Assembly (NCBI GenBank): GCA_021397845.1
Contig: CM038047.1
Location: forward strand, 40,589,210 to 40,653,209
Length of the DNA stretch: 64,000 nt
From: Areca catechu
Lineage: Eukaryota > Streptophyta > Magnoliopsida > Arecales > Arecaceae
Direction: 5' to 3'
The position numbers and the translations under genes were made by a program. Shown in pieces: positions 31,674 to 42,260 of the stretch. How positions within the stretch are numbered: position 1 is the stretch's first letter; each line of letters begins with the position of its first letter. Under the pieces are notes generated by a model, which was given only the letters and a program-made list of their open reading frames with translations, did no database searches and had not been told where the DNA came from.

Positions 31674-34600
31674 ATGTCATCGTCCTCCGACGAGGACGAT
31701 TGGATCCCCTTCAGCCGGCGGCCGGAATGGTCCGATGTAAGACCCGTCCCGCAGGACGACGGGCCCCACCCGGTCGTCCCTATCGCCTACCGTGACGAGT
31801 TCCGGGAGACCATGGACTACTTCCGAGCCATCTACGTCGCCGACGAGCGGAGCAGCCGGGCTCTTGACCTCACCACCGAGGCCATCGGGATGAACCCCGG
31901 GAACTACACTGTGAGCTATCCTCCGTACCCTCTTCCTCGAACTTTAGACGGAGTCTCTGGAATTCGAATAGGTTTATATCAAAAGTTTCGATCTTTGAAG
32001 GAAAAAAGAAAAATCTTTGTTTCTTTTTTCTTTTTGGCTTTTTTACAAGTTAGTGAGTCACTGTTGATGGAATCCTATTGTAATTATCAGTTGTTATTTG
32101 TCAAAGATAAAGATCCTAGCTTTCTTAGATAGTTGCACCAATATGAGCTGGAAATTTATGTTAGGAGAATGCATATGGCTGGTCTGAACATTTGGAGCAG
32201 ATTGTGATTAAGTGTGAATTTGTGGCTTTCATCTGTTCAGGAAGCTTGCCCATTTGTTTTCTGTGCACTTTGATTATGTGATAGCAGAAAAGTAAATCAC
32301 AGAACTTCTGGAAGGTTGTTTGATGGAACCGGTTTGCTTAATCACATTCAGTTGTTCAGCAAGCATCACCCTATAAAGCAGAACGGTTGCATGTTGTTCT
32401 ATTTTTAGTTATGTGAAGTCTTAGCATACTCAAATGAGTTTGCCTTTGAGATGCCAAGTTGTGAGATCATGCACTTTGGTTATATACAGGCTGTTAGCAG
32501 TTTACACATGCTCAATGAACTTATTGTGATCCCTTGAATAACTATGCATTTGGTTTCACACTGAGCCCATTTGAGCTTGCCAGAATTAAATAAATAAAAC
32601 TAGTTTTAGTTTTGGCAACAAGGGTGAATGTTGATATGTGACCTGAAGTATATTTGAAGACTGAAGCAGTTCTGTGTTGGTCAATGGGCAACGAGATGGA
32701 TCACTGTTTGAAAAATTCTCAACTAAAGGTTTAAAACTGCAGATCACTTAATTTGTGACTAAAGATGCGAAATTGCCTACTTTATTGATTCTACAATCAT
32801 GTTAATCTGTGGAGTTAGATCAGATGAGTTTGAATTCCACTGTGGTAGTATATGGAATGCACACAGCATGTGTTTTTGTATTTATCTTCTTTTTTCCTTG
32901 GAAGAGGAGACCATTTGATGGAAGGCTGTGATCATGCTTATGAAGAATATCTGGAGCAGATTTGCTAAGTGTACTTCCTATCTAAGCTCTTGTTTTCTCT
33001 TCTATCTCTTATTCTAGTTATCTTAGGGTGAACACAGAAGTTGGATTTAATATTTAATATTTATTATGTATTATAAAAACAATGAGTCTGCTTTAGAGGT
33101 GCCTCCGGAGTATGTGGGGATGGAAGTAAAAAGAATAAAGCAAGCTTGGAGATATGGTGACCAACCAATTGCAGTTTGTGTTATTATAGAAGAAGATATG
33201 GCTTGAGATTTAATGCTACTTTAGCCACAGATAATTGCATGTCTTTAAGGTTTGATTCAATGGCTTAGATGGATTCAGAACCAGAAGTAACTATGAATCG
33301 CATGCTGTGTTGGTCGGTAGACTTGTCACTTTGTATACTCATATATAATATAAATATTTGGGTGAAGGAAATTTTGAAAAATGTTTGCATTGCACATGTT
33401 TTTGGAAATTGAATAGATTTAAATGCATTGAGTATCATAAGGATTTTATTGGAGGTGTTTGCTAAAAAAAAAATTTCACCTTTAAAGTATGTTGTCCTGC
33501 TGGTAATGATGTTGTATTCAAGCATTTGACTTTTATCAAAATATATTGTGGAAAAATGATTAAAAATATTTGTCATACAGTAGTTCATGAGGGAAGCAGA
33601 ATTATTTTCAATGTAAATGTGGACATTATTTTATGATTGGTGTGTTTTCAAGTTGCACCATTCTCAAAAAAGCTAAAATAGTAATTAAAAGCTTAATTTT
33701 AAGGTCCTACTTCATCCCAAAGTAAGTTCTTGTCTTTTTTATTGTTAAAGTGATCAGGGCTTTCTTTTGATCATCATTAGGTGTTAAATTTCATAATAAA
33801 ATGGAGGAGGAGGCTCGGCTTTAGATTGGTATTCATATAGATATATATTAATTTGTTGTCAAAAAATCATCTCTCTTATTGTTTTCATGTGAATAGGATC
33901 TAAATTTCCTATTCAAAGAAAAGAAAATTCTACACAATTAATCTCTATTTTTTCTTCAATTCATATCTTCTGCATTAATTGTTTCCAATCATATGTAATC
34001 TGAGCTCACTCTATCCATTCCATTATCATGATGGACTTTCTATACTCTGTTTTTGTTCCAGAGATCCATTGAAGATTTAGAGTGAATAAATTTCTCTGGC
34101 ATCTTTTTTTCCACTCTGTTACTAAATTGTATAATAATGCAATTAAATTAAGATAATGAGTGATTTTATACCATGCAGTATACATGTGCATACATTTGTG
34201 CTCCCCATGTAGTTTAGTTGCATAATTAATACTCTTTATATTCTGAATACTGGATGCACTATATTAGATGCTTGCCCAGGATATGTAGGAAATCAGGGAT
34301 ATTTTATCGTTTACCTGCTGCTTACTTAATGATGTTTGTATTGCCTCTTGTTTTGATTTGTTATCTTTTGTATTGCCTCTAGTTTTGATTGGTTATCTTG
34401 TCCCATTGTTATTTTATTATACTGTGGATAATTTTTCTTTAACATTTTATAAACATTACATGTTAATTTTGATTTCATAGGTCTGGCACTTCAGACGCCT
34501 TGTACTTGAGGCATTGAATGTTGATTTGCATGAGGAAAGGGATTTCATTGTCCAAATTGCAATACACAATCCTAAGAATTATCAGATCTGGTGAGCAGCT

Positions 34601-36973
34601 GAATGGTCAATCTAATATATGATGCTTGTGAAGAATATGCATTTATTATTATAATGATGTCTTTGGCACTTGTCTATGCCATGATGTGTTCTCTTTTTTC
34701 CTTTTACCAGATTGTGAGCATAAGCCATAGTTCTTCAGGCATTTGTGCTTCTATCTTCAGGGTTTTTAGTTGTTTATGTGCAGATGTAGGGAAACTAAGT
34801 CGCAGCTGGTCTATAACTATGCTCAGCAGTTTCTATATTTATTGATTATGCCAGTTTATATGTCATATAGGCATCACAGGCGGTGGATTGCAGAGAAACT
34901 GGGACCTGGAGCTGCAGATAAGGAGCTTGAATTTACAAAGAGGATACTTGCTCTTGATGCTAAAAATTACCATGCCTGGTCTCATAGGCAGGTGTGCTTC
35001 CTTCTTTAATTCCTTCTTTTTCCATTTTGACTGCTTCATGGAGTTGACTTTGAAAATTATAACAATTTCCTGAATATCTAATAAGACAACCATGTAACGT
35101 GTAGCTATTAGCTGCATATTCTCCATGCTTTTCTTACTCATACTAATGACTACATTTTAGTAAACCGCATAACTTTGTACTGCAAGAGGAATGGTGACTG
35201 TTAATAGTTAAAAAACACACTATTTTTCAGATAGGAACAGTAACAATAAGATGAAATGCTTTTTGTGCAGTGGGTTCTTCAGTCATTGGGTGGCTGGGAA
35301 AAGGAGCTTGACTACTGCCAGATGCTGCTTGAAGATGACATGTTTAATAATTCAGCTTGGAATCAGGTATGCCTTTATATGTTCTGTAGTTCTATTTTTT
35401 TTCCTCAAACTTTATTATGATTTATGCTTTAATCTTTTCCAACATTTCCTCTCAGACCTTCGATTTTGTGCTTTCATACAATCAGCAATATTCAAGAAGC
35501 GGTTCTGTAAATTTTTAAAAAAATGTGCTGTAATTGGAAGCGTGGTAGTTGAGGTATTCACAGGATGAGCTGCCTGTATCTGTTTTAAAATTTTGAAATT
35601 GAATGTGGAACATGTCCTCCCATGGTATAATTTATTATTTTATGACACTGCATTGGATCTGTCATCATCGATTGGTGATTCTGTCAAAACTGCAATATCC
35701 AGGTCTAAAAAAGAATAACAGTCCACTTTTTGAATTGCTTTGGGGAACACTTCTAAACATCTGTAATTTTAAGTAAGAATGTAGCTCATGTTGATTTAAG
35801 TTTGCCATAATATTTATGGAAATATTTCCTTTCAGAGTTCCTGCTATTTATGTACTTACTTTATGTATTTCCTCATATTATCTACATATTTTCCTAATGA
35901 GGCTGACTCCAAACCTGAAAGTGTCCCCTTTTCCACATATGAAAAAAGTAATAGCAAAAAAAAAACAAAATAAGCAGAAGTAATCCCCCCCTCCAGCATG
36001 GCATCCTGTAAGGGATCCTTCAATGGATTTGTGAGCTAGATTGCATTATTATGACATTTAGGGGCTGTAGGTCCCGTGTGTCCAGATGTTTCCAACTTAT
36101 CTTTGTCCTGCTCTTTTTCTCAACTCGCCAGCAAAAGTTACTTTTGGTGTAGCATGCCATCCTTGTGTAGCATGCCTGACAATCTAAATTCCACCTACAA
36201 CCCATAGTTAAAAGGAACGACTATATTCAAATATGATGATGCTCATTTTTGGCAGAATCTGTGAGAATTTTCTGTTGTTGGCGTCCATTAGCCAGTGATG
36301 TAAATATTCTAAGATACTTGATATGTGCAATGATTCTGTGTCTGGGTATAGCTGTAAATTAAAAATCCTTGTTTGTAATCTAGCTTCCAAGGAGTGTAGG
36401 ACAGGCTGTGAAAAAGCATATATGCTGATTTATCGGGTTTGATTGTTTTTAATGATTTTAAAATGTGATCACCCTCTTCCTCATTTTTATGCATGGAGAA
36501 CATATCAATGCCAATTAGTAACAGCTGTTCTGCGACAGAGGTACTTTGTCATCACAAGATCTCCACTTCTTGGGGGCCTGCAAGCAATGCGAGACTCTGA
36601 AGTAAGTTACACAATCGAAGCCATTTTAGCTAACCCTCAGAATGAGAGCCCTTGGAGGTACCTCCGAGGTTTATACAAGGGTGATACTGACCTGTTGGTA
36701 AGTGACAACCAAGTCTCTGAGGTATGCCTGAAGGTCTTGAAGACCGATCACAACTACGTATTTGCATTGAGCCTGGTCTTGGATCTTCTTTGTCATGGTT
36801 TCCAACCTTCTGATGAACTCAAAAGGGTGATTGAGGCTTTGAGGAAAACTGAACCAGACTCTTCGGATGCCAAGTTAGCAAGCACTATCTGCTCCATCTT
36901 AGAGACTGTAGACCCATTGCGGTCAAACTACTGGTCATGGCGCAGAAGCAGTCTTCCTTCCCAGGCTTGTTGA
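31674..36973 (+). CDS. FTA: Protein farnesyltransferase/geranylgeranyltransferase type-1 alpha subunit
   Basis: Alpha subunit shared by farnesyltransferase and geranylgeranyltransferase I. It pairs with either beta subunit in the cytosol to attach C15 or C20 prenyl groups to CaaX-box proteins. Exons: 31674-31910, 34481-34590, 34871-34991, 35271-35366, 36539-36973. All introns begin GT and end AG and the frame is kept, giving 332 residues, close to the usual plant length. PFTA helical repeats are seen as NYTVWHFRRL, NPKNYQIWHHRRW, AKNYHAWSHRQW, NNSAWNQRYF and NESPWRYLRGL. The C-terminal NYWSWRR is typical. The start is the first ATG after a C/T-rich leader and gives an acidic N-terminus (SSSSDEDDW) as in plant homologues. 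Exon 1 is GC-rich and later exons are not. A cryptic donor GTAAGT lies inside exon 5 at 36602. Confidence 0.95.
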
Positions 36974-37170
36974 AGCGGCCTACCACATTTTAGTATCTGT
37001 ATCAAATTTGTGAGATGTTCATGTAAGATACTAATGTTCAGTCTTTTATATATATATATATATATTTATTTCTGCACGGTCTTCCTTCCCAGTCTTGTTG
37101 AAGCGGCCTACCACATTTTAGTATCTGTATCAAATTAGTGAGATATTCATGTTACATACTAATGTTCAGT

Positions 37171-37206
<36 letters not shown>
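36951..37206 (+). repeat. 128-bp tandem duplication covering the stop codon and 3' UTR of the FTA gene
   Basis: Unit 1 starts at 36951 (GTCTTCCTTCCCAG) and unit 2 at 37079. Both contain 'cttgttgaagcggcctacc', 'tagtatctgtatcaaatt' and 'actaatgttcagtct' and end in a (TA)n run. Unit 1 supplies the used stop codon (TGA, 36971-36973). Unit 2 is downstream copy DNA. Confidence 0.88.
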
Positions 37207-37211
<5 letters not shown>

Positions 37212-38435
37212 CCTGTTTAGTCCTCTTCTCTGATTTCTTTAACCTTTTGGATGACCATTGTGGGTCAAATATTTCTTGTGGTGTTACCAATGGTCCTCGG
37301 ATGATGTAGAAATTGGTATTTCCTCCAACTGGAGTCATGCATTGTAATTTAGCTACCGGGCAAGCAATAAAGCAATCCCTCTGTGCTTGCTGTAAGTTGT
37401 CAGGTAAAACATTTGATCAAAGAGCAGCATAAAGACACAGATCCGGGGATGGATATTATGACTTTAAGATGATCTGGACTCATGTGCAGGCTTATATAAG
37501 GTGCTATAACACCTATTAAATTGTGACCAAGATGGTCTACCGAACAAATTATTTGTTGTTAGCTATTTCCAGTGTCTTTGCTACTCCAATGCTCTTTCAT
37601 TTGTCTTAAATCGTCAGCTTGACATGAATTGATAATATATTAGTGTTAAAATTAATTTCTGTTTGCATTGTAGATCCAAGTTATAACATCAAGATGTATT
37701 GGCTTCCTATTATTCTTCAACAAAGCTGGGCAACATATTCCTCATTCGTTGGTGTAAAAACTGTAACAGAGGCTTTTTTTTCTTCAGAAAATTGGAGATC
37801 AGTTTGAAGAACTTTTCATAATGGAGTATTTAAGCATATACTGGCTAACATACATAAACTGGAAAGATTTAAGTCGACCAAGGGTTTCGTCTTTCATCAA
37901 AGTGCATATGCTTGGGAGTTTCTTCAAAATTTGACAAACTAGGATCCTAAGATATTTGAGTAGCCAAATTTAATAACCTATGGGATTGCCGCTTGTAAGA
38001 TGTGATTAAGAGTTTCCTGATTCAAGCCTTAACCTGGTACTAGCCCTGCAACCTTGAAGCAGTCAAGGACCATGGCGACATTGTGTCCGGCGAAATTGTT
38101 GATCTTGTTCGTGTGGTTGAACGTTCAGTGATCAACAATTATAGGGGGCTACGGTGGTATCTCATTTTATAATTTATTATGTGGTACATCAATTTTAATT
38201 TCTTGTCTTGACAAACAATTACTACTACACCGTAGTGTAACCATTTATTTTTGAAAGAGAAGTCCATAAAATTACGGTCATCCCACATGTCATGTAGTTG
38301 CTAAGGTCTATTATTTTATAGGGTATAGTGGTGCATTGGCTTTTGATTGTCCAGGGACCCATGGTCCCAATTTGAACAATTCTAGGTAAACCCAGAAAAA
38401 AAAAAAAACAGTTTTAGGGATGATTGATGTGACTC
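37207..38435 (+). other. FTA 3' flank, no gene seen
   Basis: A possible poly(A) signal AATAAA lies at 37366-37371. The rest is AT-rich without sustained coding frames or recognisable elements. Confidence 0.5.
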
Positions 38436-38737
38436 AAAGCCTCAAAACGTTTTTTTTTTTTTTTTGGTAAAACAAAAGGAGAGGAGGATAATCCCAACCC
38501 CGTCAGGCTATATTCGATTCGGACCATAATTTTTTCATGTACCCTCTCCACCATTGGCGAGTACGTCAGCCTGACATGACACTACTAAGACGCCGGAGTA
38601 ATGCGCTCTCTCACCGTCCCGATCACGTGCCCAGAAAAATTTCTAGATTTAATCGAGTCACCTACAAAGATCATGCCTCGAACTCGTGACCTGGAAGATA
38701 AGCTAAACCTCTACCAACCGAGTTAAAGCCTCAAAAC
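38436..38737 (-). mobile_element. tRNA-derived SINE with target duplication
   Basis: Body 38449-38724 on the minus strand. On that strand it starts AACTCGGTTGGTAGAGG (box A type, 38724 downward) and has GAGTTCGAGGC (box B type, 38685-38675). It ends in an A-tail (T-run at 38450-38465 on the plus strand). A 13-bp duplication AAAGCCTCAAAAC flanks it (38436-38448 and 38725-38737). Such elements are transcribed by RNA polymerase III and moved by LINE proteins. Confidence 0.88.
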
Positions 38738-38895
38738 TTTTTCACCAAGACAACTTGAAGGAAAGATATCATCCTAATGAAATAACTGATTCATGAAATA
38801 TTAAAAACTATCTATTCACGGTAGTAAAAAAGAATGCATCCTACAAATTACTATCCATATAAGTACTACTAATCGGAGGTCTTGAGAAAGAGACA

Positions 38896-39650
38896 TGTTG
38901 ATGCTGATCCCCACGGACTCGATTGACTGCTTGGGTCGTCGGTTCACCTCCTTGGGTCCCTACAAAACATACCCCTGACTGGAATTCTTCGGTGTTGGAC
39001 ATTTCGATGCCTAAGTCAGTAGGGTTCGAGCAACAGAATGGAGAACTCAAAAGGAGATAGATGAGAAAGAGAAGAGTCAAGTTGGCATGGTATAAGCTAG
39101 CCTTAGATCGGCTTAGGATAGCCAAGCAATTTCCCAGAAAAATGTTTACCTCGGAAGTTCCCTCTTACCTCTTTTTATAGGTATTGTTCTAACCGTAAGT
39201 AGTTAAGACTTTCTAATTTCTGTTAGGAAGTTAGTATAACTTTCTTTCAGCTGATTGTAGTTACTGTTGGTAGTTAGTTATCTTGGTTTTATTGATGTTG
39301 CGGTTATCAGTTATGTACCTGGATGGTTATAACAACCAGGCTCATTCTTGATGGGCCTTAGCTAGAAGTAGATCGGCTGACTGTAGGTCGACCGTTTGTC
39401 TCGAAGTATATCGATTGTAGATCGGCCATTTGCTTCGGAGCTTATCAATTATAGATCGGTCGTTCTCTTCAGAGTAGGCCAAAGGTCGATCGCACGTCAT
39501 ATATCGTCGTTGGCTGAAGTGCAGGGTCGATATATTCTCCCGTCGGGCTCTGAGAGTACCGTTGTGCCAATCCATCTGGTTGGCCGGTCCAGATGGATTA
39601 ATTAAATCTTAGGGTCAGCAATTACCTTTCTGAACTGGTTTATCACAACA
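38896..39650 (-). repeat. Element E1: Tat-type LTR, minus orientation
   Basis: On the minus strand it starts TGTTGTGATAAACC (39650) and ends GATCAGCATCAACA (38896). It has a TATA box (TATAAAAAG, 39179-39171) and the conserved block CTGACTTAGGCATCGAAATG. On its own strand it is preceded by GGGAGTGGAGGGCAAC, a polypurine tract, so it was a 3' LTR. Past 38896 the sequence is not a primer site. Confidence 0.85.
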
Positions 39651-40019
39651 GTTGCCCTCCACTCCCAATTTCAAGACAACTTATTGTGTTGAAAGATGGG
39701 AGTATTAATTTTTTTTATCATTTTTTGGTAAGAGAGAGAAAATAACTAATGATGGCAAATCTCAGGTTAGGCCAGCCATGATAATCGCTTTCTATTTCGA
39801 GCACCGTGCTCTGGACAAGTGTCAAGCTCCCGTTAGCTCCGGGAGAGTCGGCATGGGTTTAAGAGTCACGCCGACTCTAGCCATTATGGCATTTCGCTGA
39901 CCCTCATTTTCGGGCTGGATCGTGGGAGGTGGCACCATCACGTCCATCTAACATCATGTGGGAACTTCATCTAGGCCATAATGCAATTAGTTGCCTTGAA
40001 ATTGGGAGTAGGGGATAAC
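39651..40019. other. Centre of an inverted repeat: two facing 3' internal ends
   Basis: The left edge read on the minus strand and the right edge read on the plus strand both end 'TTGAAATTGGGAGT(G/A)GxGG..AAC', that is, the same polypurine tract. The middle (about 39700-39960) looks like untranslated retroelement DNA with no open frame. Confidence 0.65.
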
Positions 40020-40819
40020 TGCTGTGATAAACTGGTTCAGAGAGGTAATTGCCGACCCTAAGATTTAATTAATCCATCTAGACTGGCCAACCAGATGGAC
40101 AGGCACAACGGTACTCTTAGAGCCCGATTGGAGAACAGATCGACCTTGCACTTCAGCCAACAGTGACATATGGCCTACTCCGAAGAGAATGATCGATCTG
40201 ATAAGCTTCGAAGCAAATGGCCGATCTCCAATCAGCCTACTCCGAAAAGAATGGCCAATCTACAATCGACCTATTCCAAAGAAAATGGCCGATCTACAAT
40301 CGATATGCTCCGAGGCAAACGGTCGACCTATAGTCATTCGATCTACTTCTAGCTAAGGCCCCTCAAGAATGAGCCTGGTTGTTATAACTATCCAGGTACA
40401 TAACTGATGACCGCAGCATCAGTAAAACCAAGATAACTAACTATCAACAGTAACTACAATCAGCTGAAGGGAAGTTATACTAACTTCGCTAATAGAAATT
40501 AGAAAGTCTTAACTACTTACGGTTAGAACAACGTCTATAAAAAGAGGTAAGAGGGGACTTCCAAGATAAACATTTTTTGGGCAATTGCTAGGCTATCTTA
40601 AGCCAGTCTAAGGCTAGCTTGTACCATGCCAACTTGACTCTTCTCTTTCTCAACTATCTCTCTTTGAGTTCTCCATTATGTTGCTCGAATCTTACTGACT
40701 TAGGCATCGGAGTGTCCACCACCGAAAAAATTCTGGTTATGGGTCTATTTTATAGGGACCCAAGGAGGTGAACCGGCAATCCGAGCACTCCATTCGGTCT
40801 GTGGGGATCAGCATCAACA
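40020..40819 (+). repeat. Element E2: Tat-type LTR, plus orientation
   Basis: It starts TGCTGTGATAAACTGG after a polypurine tract (GGGAGTAGGGGATAAC) and ends GATCAGCATCAACA. TATA box at 40536-40543. Internal repeats of 'ggccgatctacaatcgacctattcc' occur at 40195-40330. The conserved block CTGACTTAGGCATCGGAGTG begins at about 40697. Confidence 0.88.
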
Positions 40820-40844
40820 GATTGGCATTCCATATAGGGGCAAC
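40820..40844 (+). other. 25-bp fused PBS/PPT between E2 and E3
   Basis: GATTGGCATTCC.. (primer-site side, compare GATTAGCGTGCC after E3) runs directly into ..AGGGGCAAC (polypurine side, compare AGGGCAAC before E1). The whole gag-pol region between two LTRs is missing. GGGG is shared by both partners at the joint. Confidence 0.75.
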
Positions 40845-41669
40845 TATTGTGATAAACCGGTCTAGAGAAATTGCCAATCCTAAGATTTAATTAATCCATC
40901 TGGACCGGCCGACCAGATCGATTGGCACAACGGTACTCTCAAAGCCCGACGGGAGAATATATAGACCCTGCACTTCAGCCAACGATGACATACGACATGC
41001 GATCGACATTCGGCCTACTTCGAAAAGAATGGCCGATCTATAATTGATAAGCTCTGAAGCAAATAGCTAATCTCCAGTCGGCCTACTTCGAAGAGAGTGG
41101 CCGATCTACAGTCGACCTATTCCAAAGAGAATGGCCGATCTACAATTGATATGCTCCGAAGCAAACGGATGACCTATAGTCAGTCGATCTACTTCTAGCC
41201 AAGGCCCATCAAGAATGAGCCTGGTTGTTATAACTATCCAGGTACATAACTGATGACCGCAACATCAGTAAAACCAAGATAACTAACTATCAACAGTAAC
41301 TACAATCAGCTGAAGGGAAGTTATACTAACTAACTTTCCTAACAGAAATTAGAAAGTCTTAACTACTTACGTTTATAACAATACCTATAAAAAGATGTAA
41401 GAGGGGACTTCCGAGATAAGCATTTTTCTGGGCAATTGCTAAGGTATCCTAAGCCGGTCTAAGGCTAGCTTATATCATGCCAACTTGGCTCTTCTCTTTC
41501 TCATCTATCTTCCTTTGAGTTCTCCATTCTGTTGCCCGAGCCCTACTGACTTAGGCATTGGAGTGTCCCTCATCGGAAAATTCTGGTCAGGGGTCTGTTT
41601 TGCAAGGATCTAAGGAGGTGAACTGGTGATCCGAGCACTCCATCTGGTCAGTGGGAATCAGCATCAATA
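40845..41669 (+). repeat. Element E3: Tat-type LTR, plus orientation
   Basis: It starts TATTGTGATAAACCGG (first TG mutated to TA) and ends AATCAGCATCAATA. TATA box at 41386. A primer site like that of element B (TAGCGTGCCAAGTAGGGGTG, from about 41673) follows, so E3 acted as a 5' LTR. Confidence 0.85.
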
Positions 41670-42260
41670 GATTAGCGTGCCAAGTAGGGGTGTATGAATT
41701 ACTCCTCTTGAAAAAGAGAGCCTAAGGAAAATACAAGATGGTGAAAGGAAAAGCCCAAAATGTCTCAGCGAGCACAGGACGCCCTACTTCCCAGAGAAAC
41801 GATCCTCTAGTAGAGAATGATATGGCACCTCTCATATTAATTTCGGGATAGCAATAGTTAAAAGCCCTCATAAATCGAATGGATGCACTGGCAGCCCTAG
41901 TGCATAATTTCCAAGAAACCGTCCTCATGGACAACACCACCGATGGCTTCAAGACACAGCCATTGGTCCATGAGGAAAGAAGACCAATGCAAGAATTCAC
42001 TCGATGGTCCTCTCAGGATTGGCAATCTCTCAAATTTCAAAGTTCTCGATATCATAGGCATGAAGAAACCCGACTTGACAGGAAGAGAGCTAGAAGGTCC
42101 CTCTCAATATCCTCTGGAGACTCCACCCCAGAAACACCCGACAAAGAGAAATTCATGATGACTATAAGGAAAAATTCAGGGCACTGGAAATGCAGATTGC
42201 AAGACTTGATGATCAGCGAAAATCTTATGTATTTATTGTGCCTTATTTTCCTCCTCTTCT
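41670..42260 (+). pseudogene. Gag 5' fragment of the E family
   Basis: A leader and the N-terminal part of a Tat gag follow E3: a frame from about 41739 (MVKGKAQNVSAS), stops near 41850, then NRMDALAALVHNFQETVLMD at about 41875. A coiled-coil-like stretch (EKFRALEMQIARLDDQRKS) in another frame lies near 42160-42225. No gag core, protease or pol follows. It is truncated and non-functional. Confidence 0.55.

Noticed and set aside
38841..39125. 94-codon minus-strand ORF with a signal-peptide-like stretch
   Set aside because: It lies inside the E1 LTR over the region corresponding to TATA and U5. The matching parts of E2 and E3 do not keep the frame.
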